Positions 54,317 through 64,000 of a stretch of DNA of 64,000 nucleotides are shown here, one piece after another. The DNA lies in the NCBI GenBank assembly GCA_963573385.1, contig CAUYLG010062801.1:1-64000 (forward strand). Reading direction: 5' to 3'. The first letter of the stretch is position 1, and each line of letters opens with the position of its first letter. The position numbers were made by a program, and so were the translations under genes. The notes under the pieces were generated by a model, which ran no database searches, was not told the origin of the DNA, and saw only the letters and a program-made list of their open reading frames with translations. This DNA is from Cacajao melanocephalus (lineage: Eukaryota; Chordata; Mammalia; Primates; Pitheciidae).

Positions 54317-54785
54317 CACACGACTGGAGGTTATAGGCTGACAAAACCCTGAAAACCAGGGTGTGAACCAAGCTGCCTGAGACCAACTAGACCCAACATG
54401 GTGCTGGATTTGACCCAGGCTCCACCTAGGACCTCATTAACATCCTAAATCACACACCCGCCAGCACCAGGACAGTTCCAAGACCACCCATATTTGGTGC
54501 AAAAATGAGTGGCACCACAATTCTGAGAAATGCCCGTTTTTCTAGAAATGTTCATGAATATCCCACCCCTTGGTTAAAGAAACCCATAAAGATGAAACCC
54601 CAAACCCCACTGTGCGATCCTCTCTTGAGAATGCTGAATTCCCCTTTCTTAAGTGTGTAGTTTTCACTTTGCAATAAATCTCCATGCTTTCACTATTTTC
54701 TGACTCATCCTTGAATTCCTTCTCGAGATGGCGTCAAGAGCTGGGTTGAGGTCCCACTGGCATTCGGAGACCTCCCCCAGCCCAT
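54317..54785 (+). repeat. Second ERV1-type LTR, probably partial
   Basis: gctgcctgagaccaactag, ctccacctaggacctcatta, ccaccccttggttaaagaaa, a polyadenylation signal AATAAA at 54,673-54,678 and a cattcggagacctccc end. Similar layout to the preceding LTR but a different family. Boundaries uncertain. Confidence 0.55.
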
Positions 54786-54794
54786 CAGTATCAT

Positions 54795-54990
54795 GAAGAG
54801 TATTTGAAGTGACAGCCACTGCGTACTGAAGGCCTACCATGGTCAAATATATCAGCTCCAATTCTCCGTAACCCTTAAAGACAGGAACTTTCATCCCCAT
54901 TCTTCTGATAAGAAAACTGAGGCTCAGTGGTTAAGGAACTTGCCCAAACCACCCAGCTGGTCAGCAGCAGAGCCAGACTTTGACTGGGTC
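54795..54990 (-). repeat. MIR
   Basis: Full-length-like reverse-complement MIR: actttcatccccattcttct, gataagaaaactgaggctca, aaccacccagctggtcagca. Confidence 0.85.
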
Positions 54991-55552
54991 TGAAACGTGC
55001 TCATGGCAGCATGCCCTAAGACAGCGACAAAACTTCCATTTCCGCTACAGCCTGGCATGGCCCTAAGGGACAGCCAGGCCCCAAAGACTGGGCTCAGGCT
55101 CAAGAGGCCCCTAGCTAAGTTACTCCTAATGCCACTGGGTTGCCACCCTTGGGAATCTTCAAGGGTAACCTTGGGCACTAGCCCCTTCAGACCCCCTGTC
55201 TGGGAAAAACAGCCACCTGATTGTTGGTCAAGACTCTGGATTAATCCTTCACCAGCCTGGCCCGAGCTGGCCATTTGGTCCAGAGCTGTGCACCAGCCAG
55301 GGATGCGTCCTTGCGGCCAGCAGAGCTGGCAGCCTGACCAATGCAGCTGTGGAGAATGTGTGGGGGGAGGGTGGTAAAAAAAACTCAGGGAGTCCAGGGA
55401 AGGGGGCTGAGAATGACAGGAAAGGAACAGGATGTAAGGTCCAACTTTTAAGGGTAATTGCCACAAAGACTGGGGATTGTAGAGAAAACATTTGCAAAAG
55501 CATCAAACCCAATGTCTCCCCTTTCCCAGAAGAAGTCAGCGTCAGAGACCAA
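54991..55552. other. Unique sequence, no gene seen
   Basis: No repeat recognised. A 126-residue + strand frame and a 180-residue minus frame overlap without domains. Confidence 0.45.
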
Positions 55553-55650
55553 GGAGGTAGGGAGGGGGTCTTGGTGTGGTGGGGGTCGGGGGGCACCAGG
55601 AGGGCCTGGAAGGGGGCAGTAGGTTTTCCGGGGCGGGGGGAAGGGGGCGA
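55553..55650 (+). promoter_or_regulatory. G-rich, G-quadruplex-prone tract
   Basis: At least nine G runs of three or more within about 100 bases, including tgggggtcggggggc and ccggggcggggggaaggggg. It can form several alternative four-run quadruplexes and sits just left of the CpG-rich block. Confidence 0.55.
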
Positions 55651-55740
55651 GGAGTGGAGAAGAGCTGCCCAGAGCCATTGGGAGGAGTGGCTGGAACCCT
55701 AGAGGAGCTCCCGCTGCCTGCCAGGCTCTCAGCAGGCTGA

Positions 55741-56500
55741 GCTCACGCAATTGGCCTTAAGACTCCAGATGGATGCACCGTCTCCCCCTTACCGACGAGT
55801 CTCACTCCACTTTATGAGCCTTGCTGCAAGAAATTTCTATTTTCGCCACCAAGGGTTGGTGTTGAGCTTCAGATCCTGCCCTCTGGGGATCCCCCTCCTC
55901 TTTCCCGACTTGGGAGGAGAAGAAGGCAGGGCTGGGGCGGGTGCGCAGCCGAGGGTCCCCAGGCCGAGCTTCCAGTGCATAAAACAGGAGGGCTTTTCCT
56001 CCGCAGCTCATTAGAACCTCTGGGCCGAAAGACTGGCCCCCCGTCATTTCCTTTGCAAATGAAGCTGCGCTCCGGCGCCTTTTCCTTTTTAATACCTCAT
56101 CAACCCAGCAGGCAACCTGGAGCCGGGCAGCTGTTTGGCACATTTCAATTAGTGCGACGCGTCCCTGGTAAACAGCCGAGGCCGGCTGCGGGCACCTGCA
56201 GACCCTGACCCCCGATGCCGCCCCAAAGACACGGCTGCGACCCCACCGGTAATTGGGAGGTTTTCAAGGCCTGTGTCCCCCAAGTCAGACCAGCTGGAGA
56301 GCTCAGCCCCGCGGTCCCTCCACGCTCTCCACCGCCAACCTCTCAGGAGTCAAGGAATCCGCCTTCAGGGTGTTAAGTGGGGCTGGGGGCCTCGAGAGAG
56401 GAAGGGTGGTGTTTGGGGAGTCGTGGCGAGTTCTTAAGGCGTCTAGATGGCTATGGGCCACGTCTGCCGGCAGAGCGCAGCTCCAGATAAACCCAGAGAA
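55741..56500. promoter_or_regulatory. CpG-rich unique block, candidate regulatory element
   Basis: I count about 40 CpG in 760 bases (28 in the first 540), roughly five per 100 bases and not explained by Alu. Most primate sequence has about one per 100. The block contains accgacgag, tgcgacgcgtccc and gccggctgcggg, plus homeobox-like attag and caattag cores. No clear TATA box or exon. It could be a hypomethylated enhancer or an unannotated promoter. Confidence 0.45.
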
Positions 56501-56559
56501 GAAGAAAAACTCAACCGCTCACCCACTGGGTGCCTCAAAGTCTTTCTATTTGTAACAGG

Positions 56560-57010
<451 letters not shown>

Positions 57011-57064
57011 TGTGCAGACATCAAACACACCACACAGCGCACAGTGATCCTGCTGTAGAAACAG

Positions 57065-57539
<475 letters not shown>

Positions 57540-57690
57540 CCTGCATCCAAATCCTTGCCCCACCCCACCTAGCTGTGTGACCTTGGGCAAACTACTTAAA
57601 GTCTCTGTGCCCCGTTCTTCCTCTTAGCATGAGGGTGTGTAGTAGTTCTCACTACTACAGTATAAGGCATTGCTAGAGAATACTTTCTAT
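57540..57690 (+). repeat. MIR
   Basis: ctagctgtgtgaccttgggc, aactacttaaagtctctgtg: strong MIR core. Confidence 0.85.
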
Positions 57691-58374
57691 AAAGGAATAT
57701 CATGGCTCGATCAAATATAACGAACAAATGTCCATGCTTTTATTTAACTCATTAATTCATGAGGGAGCCTGCAAGGTGCTATAACCAAGTTCAAAAAAGA
57801 ATTCAAGGAACATATATAAGTAGGCAGTCAGGAATGCGGAAATGAATTGACAAACAGATGCAACACTGGCCACGAGGCAGGAATCAATTGCATTCCATCA
57901 AAGCCTCCTCCTTGGCACTGAGCTTGGGTGCGGGGACTCCTTGCCAGGGCTGCTGAGGACAGAGCTCCTGGGGTCATCACGGCCTCTGCAGCCATCCCTT
58001 TCAAAAACCTGTCACCTTGTAGGGAGCCTCCTGGGACTGGGACACAGGTTCCCCCACCTTCCGAATCATCTGCCCTCAAAGCTCCAATCCTCTTCCTTTC
58101 TGAGGAAGTGACATTTAGTGACACTGTCTCCCATTCTCCAAGCCTCAGAGCTGTCCCACGCTCAGACTTTTATCTTCTGGGCTCAAAGCCTCCACCCTCC
58201 TAGCCCTTAGGGCTGGACCAAAAAGAGAGAAAGAGAAAGTGCTCTGAATTCAGATTCTTTTGTGGTGAGGACAAATGACACATAACCACGCAGGGACATT
58301 ATCCTGTCCCAAATGGTCACCACCACTTTAAAATGTTGCCTTGCCTCTGTTCAGAGGGGGGCTTCTCAGTTAAC
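57691..58374. other. Unique sequence, no gene seen
   Basis: No repeat or exon recognised. Left part AT-rich. Confidence 0.45.
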
Positions 58375-58620
58375 CCAGGAGGGAGAGACCCTCAGAACAC
58401 TGCCAGTCATCTTCTCAGGCAAGCCTTTCCTGTCCTCACCTCCCACCTCATCCCAGCAGCCTGGCTCAGCATGGCCAGAACTCCCGGGCTTAGCTCAGCT
58501 CCTCTAGGTGTAGTCTGTCTCCCTGCAATGGCCCAGGAGCTCCCTGAGGGCAGAGCTGGGTCTTCGTCTCTCCACTGTCTGGCATCATCCTAGCAGGGAT
58601 GGAACTCAACACATGCCCCA
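58375..58620 (+). repeat. L2 LINE fragment
   Basis: catcttctcaggcaagcctt, then ggagctccctgagggcagag and ctccactgtctggcatcatc: L2 3' order with missing segments. Confidence 0.65.
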
Positions 58621-59602
<982 letters not shown>

Positions 59603-60574
59603 CCTTTGCTTTTCCTGTATTCCTACCCAGTGTCAGGCCACCTCACAGCCAGGTGTTGTGTGCCCTGCATCCAGCCTTGCCCAAAAGGTGGGATTCCTCA
59701 AACATGGCATCTGTTCCGGGCCTGGAACAGGCTGACTGATGAGAGGAAGCAGAAAGGTGTGGTCTGCAGCCTACAGCTGGGCCCCTTGGGACGGCCAGGA
59801 AGTTGCTCTCGTAGATGGGGATACCCTTCCAATCCCGATTACTACCTCTCTTGCTCTTGGCAGGAATTGGGGTTCCACCGTGTCACCCTCGTGGAGCTTT
59901 CGTTTCCCTTATTTGGGATACAAAGGGATAAGTGTCCCCTGATTTCAGAGAAAGTTCAAGAGCCAGGGAGCAGGATTTCCCAGCAAGGGGCGTGGAGCAG
60001 GGCACCAGCAGACGGTTCGTGGGCTCGTGGCTGATGGCAGTCCACCTCCGGGAGGGGCCCGCACACCTTTCCCCCAGGAGGAAGGAAGGACTCAGTCATT
60101 ATCCAGAGTCAACTGTGAGTTGGGGGCAGCAGTGGTCCCTAAGAGGGTCTCCACAGGAAGAGGGTAAGGCCAACGCAGCCAGGGCAGCAGGGAGAGCACC
60201 TGGTGGGAGAGAGATGGGAAGTGAGTGGGATACGGCCTCTAAGGTGAAGCTGCCTCCCTGGCCCACCCTGGGGGCTCCTGAGAGGTGGGAGATGCAGAGG
60301 GAGGGCTCTCCAGACTCCACCTGCCCTTGTGTAAGTCAGGATGCCCAGGCTTTACAGGGCAGCACTCCCACCGGGCCAATCAGAAGCCCCCCGCAGCCTG
60401 GCCCCTCACCAGCAGCCATCTACATGGCTCTCCATGGTGGGGTCCTCCCCATGAACACTGAGCTCTTTGACGATGAGGATGGATATGTTTACCACTGTCC
60501 CTCGAGGGTCGAGTCCAGGGCCACCCACAGGGCTGCAGTTCAGCAGCTCAGAGAGAACGGCTCTGATCCCCACT
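59603..60574. other. Unique sequence, about 1 kb
   Basis: No repeat recognised. The longest open frame of the window (59,932-60,807, +) starts here but runs into L2, shows no domain and lacks splice or conservation evidence that I can see. Confidence 0.45.
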
Positions 60575-60950
60575 CTCCCCTTCCTGCTCTGCTCCACCCA
60601 CGCTTTCCTCCTTCCTCCATCTGGCACCTGCCTCAGGGCCTTTACGCAGGCTGCTCCCTCTGCCTGGATGCTCTTCCCTTTGGTGCACTCCCTCATTTCC
60701 TGCCCAAATGTCATCTCTGTGAGATCTCCCTAGACACCCAGGACCACCTTCTCACCTTCCACACTCCCTCGCCCTCTTGCTGTAATTTTTTCTACGGCAT
60801 GTGTTAAATATTTGCTTGTCTGTCTTCTGCCAACTGCACTGTAAGGTCCCCAAGAGCGGGCGCCTTCTTTCATGCACAGCTATATCCCCTGAATGGTGCT
60901 TGCAGGCAGCAGGTTCTCAATAAACACTTGCTGAATGAATGGATCACCAT
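60575..60950 (+). repeat. L2 LINE 3' end
   Basis: Clear 3' L2 order: tctggcacctgcctcagggc, ccctctgcctggatgctctt, ccaaatgtcatctctgtgag, actgtaaggtccccaagag, and ttctcaataaacacttgctg at the end. Confidence 0.85.
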
Positions 60951-62390
<1,440 letters not shown>

Positions 62391-62651
62391 CCAGCACTTT
62401 GGGAGGTTGAGGTGGGTGGATCACTTGAGGTCAGGAGTTGGAGACCAGCCTGGACAATGTGGTGAAACCCCATCTCTATTAAAAATACAAAAATTAGTGG
62501 GTATGGTGGTAGGTGCTTGTAATTCCAGCTACTAGGGAGGCTGAGGCAGGAGAATCTCTTAAACCCAGAAGGCAGAGGCTGCAGTGAGCCAAGATTGCAC
62601 CACTGCTCTACAGCCTGGGCAACAGAGCAAGACTTAGTCTTAAAAAAAAAT
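62391..62651 (+). repeat. Alu, 5' truncated at insertion
   Basis: Begins at ccagcactttgggaggttga. Target duplication aaattataccccaagg and aaatcataccccaagg brackets the truncated element. Confidence 0.95.
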
Positions 62652-62940
62652 AAATCATACCCCAAGGATAGATATTTACAGGGGATCACACTGATTTTTA
62701 TATACAAAGTCTAGAACAAAGCAAAATGCAAATAAGAAATCAAAAATCCTGAAATTTAGTACTTGCCAATTTCCATGGTGTGATACTCCCACCATGCCCA
62801 GTTTCAAGATACTAACCATTTAACAACTGGCTTGCAAAATTCCTAAAAATCTAACAACCATCTCTGGGAGCTCATGGGAGCTGAGCCCAGCACCTCAGTG
62901 TGTGTGATGGGATCTACTCCTTCTCTGAAAGGAGGTCATG

Positions 62941-63640
62941 GTGGTAATTTTATCTGTCAACCTGACTGGGCCATGGGGTGCTCAGGTATTGGTCAAACAT
63001 TCTGTGTGTTTCTGAGAGTGTTTCTGGGTGAGATTAACATTTGAAGGCCTGGTGTGGTGGCTCATGCCTGCAATCCCACCACTTTGGGAGGCTGAGGCGG
63101 CCAGAAGGTTTGAGCTCAGGAGCTCGAGACCAGCCTGGGCAACATGACGAAACTCCATCTCTACTAAAAATACAAAAATTAGCCAGGTGTGGAGGTGCAT
63201 ACCTGTAGTCCAAGCTACCTGGGAGGCTGAGGTGGGAGGATCACTTGAGCCTGGGAAGTTGAGGCTGCAGTAAGCCATGCTCAAAGCAGTGCACTCCAGC
63301 CTGGGTGACAGAGTGAGACTCTGTCTCAAAAAAACAAAAATAAGTGAAAGAGGGAGGCAGGAGAGTCAGCGTCAGAGCGATGAGATACAGGAAGGACTCG
63401 ACGGGCTATTGCTGCCTCTAAAGATGCAGGAAGGGGCCAAGAACCAGGGAGTGCAGGCAGCCTCTAGAAAACAGAAGAGGAAGAAAATGGATTCTCCCCA
63501 TAGCCTCCAGGAGGGACGCAGGCAGCCCTGCTGACACATTGATTTTAGCCCAGTGAGGGCTGTTCCGGACTTCTGATGTTCAGGACTGTAAGATATGTTG
63601 TGTAATTTTAGCCACTAAATGTATGGCCACTTGTTTCCAA
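62941..63640 (+). repeat. Two ERVL/MaLR-type LTR fragments around an Alu
   Basis: 62,941-63,046 is MLT2-like (tctgtcaacctgactgggcc, gtgagattaacatttga). 63,344-63,640 is MLT1-like (aggcagcctctagaaaacag, attttagcccagtgagggc, tgtaattttagccactaaat). They are probably different elements. Confidence 0.6.
63047..63343 (+). repeat. Alu (AluS/J-like)
   Basis: Full two-arm Alu. Confidence 0.94.
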
Positions 63641-63785
63641 AACAGTGGTATTGTCCCCATTTAGCCAGGCGATGGAACACAATTTCAGAGGTGTAAACTC
63701 TGTGGTTCACAGCTAGTGATAGGGACTCAAAACAGGGTTTGACCCTGGGCTGTCCGACTCCATGACCCATGTTCTTTGTCGTACC
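63641..63785 (-). repeat. MIR
   Basis: attgtccccatttagccagg, ttcacagctagtgatagggac, gtttgaccctgggctgtcc: reverse-complement MIR. Confidence 0.75.
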
Positions 63786-63905
63786 CCAGAAGAGAAGCCA
63801 CTCTTTACATGAAAGCACCTCTGGGAGGGTTAACAACTTTGTCCTATTTCAGGCACCGGAACTGCAGAGCCTTTCTTTAGGAAACACCAGTAAACAAAAG
63901 AAACC

Positions 63906-64000
63906 GGCCCATCGGGGTGGCTCTGTCATTCCAGCACTGTGGGAGGCCGAGGCTGGTGGATCACTTGAGGTCAGGAGTTCAAGACCAGCCTGGCCAACAT
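63906..64000 (+). repeat. Alu, cut by the window end
   Basis: Left arm with a short deletion near its start. Continues beyond the window. Confidence 0.93.

Noticed and set aside
54924..55466. Minus-strand frame of 180 residues
   Set aside because: Overlaps a + strand frame in unique GC-rich DNA, has no domain and extends from a MIR. Not supportable as a gene.
59932..60807. Longest open frame in the window, 291 residues, +
   Set aside because: It shows no domain, its last third is L2 repeat, and I see no start context, splice or paralogue support. A frame this long is possible by chance in GC-rich DNA.

Overview
This window is primate, almost certainly human, nuclear DNA. About 65 Alu elements or Alu fragments on both strands, together with MIR, L2, L1, MaLR/ERVL and ERV1 LTRs and old DNA transposons, cover most of it. 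I found no convincing protein-coding exon, no intact gene and no tRNA, rRNA or snRNA gene. Nearly every long open frame is an Alu read-through. The window therefore looks intergenic or deeply intronic. I did not try to assign a chromosome. All calls come from reading the sequence by eye and recalling repeat families, so element edges are usually good to about 10 bases and subfamily names are tentative.

Layout. 0-12.5 kb: the polyadenylated 3' end of a retrocopy, an old L1 split by Alus, MIR and MLT1-type LTRs, and a three-layer nest at 5.9-7.6 kb (MIR split by a shrunken MaLR provirus, whose 5' LTR is split by an Alu). 12.5-18.8 kb: an AT-rich antisense L1 block broken by Alus, an hAT fragment and a TTTC repeat. 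18.8-30 kb: dense Alus, a Tigger-type element and another deep nest at 24.9-25.9 kb. 30-43 kb: longer unique stretches with possible regulatory sequence (30.1, 33.2, 34.8 and 40.1 kb), MaLR and ERV LTRs, and a striking near-perfect 66-bp inverted repeat at 40,972-41,130. 43.4-45.7 kb: an old L1 interrupted by five Alus, three of them head to tail. 45.7-56.5 kb: lower Alu density, tandem repeats at 48.8 and 49.4 kb, MaLR LTRs, two adjacent ERV1-like LTRs, and a unique G-rich then CpG-rich segment at 55.55-56.5 kb. 56.5-64 kb: MIR and L2 fragments, Alus and AT-rich unique sequence.

No set of genes works together here. The functional content, if any, is probably regulatory: the CpG-rich block at 55.7-56.5 kb, a consensus RFX X-box at 34,766, a CRE at 33,162, and unique stretches with octamer or E-box motifs. 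The most unusual structure is the fold-back at 41 kb. It looks like an inverted copy of flanking DNA placed inside the end of an Alu, as expected of a template-switch mutation. I found no undescribed multi-gene system.
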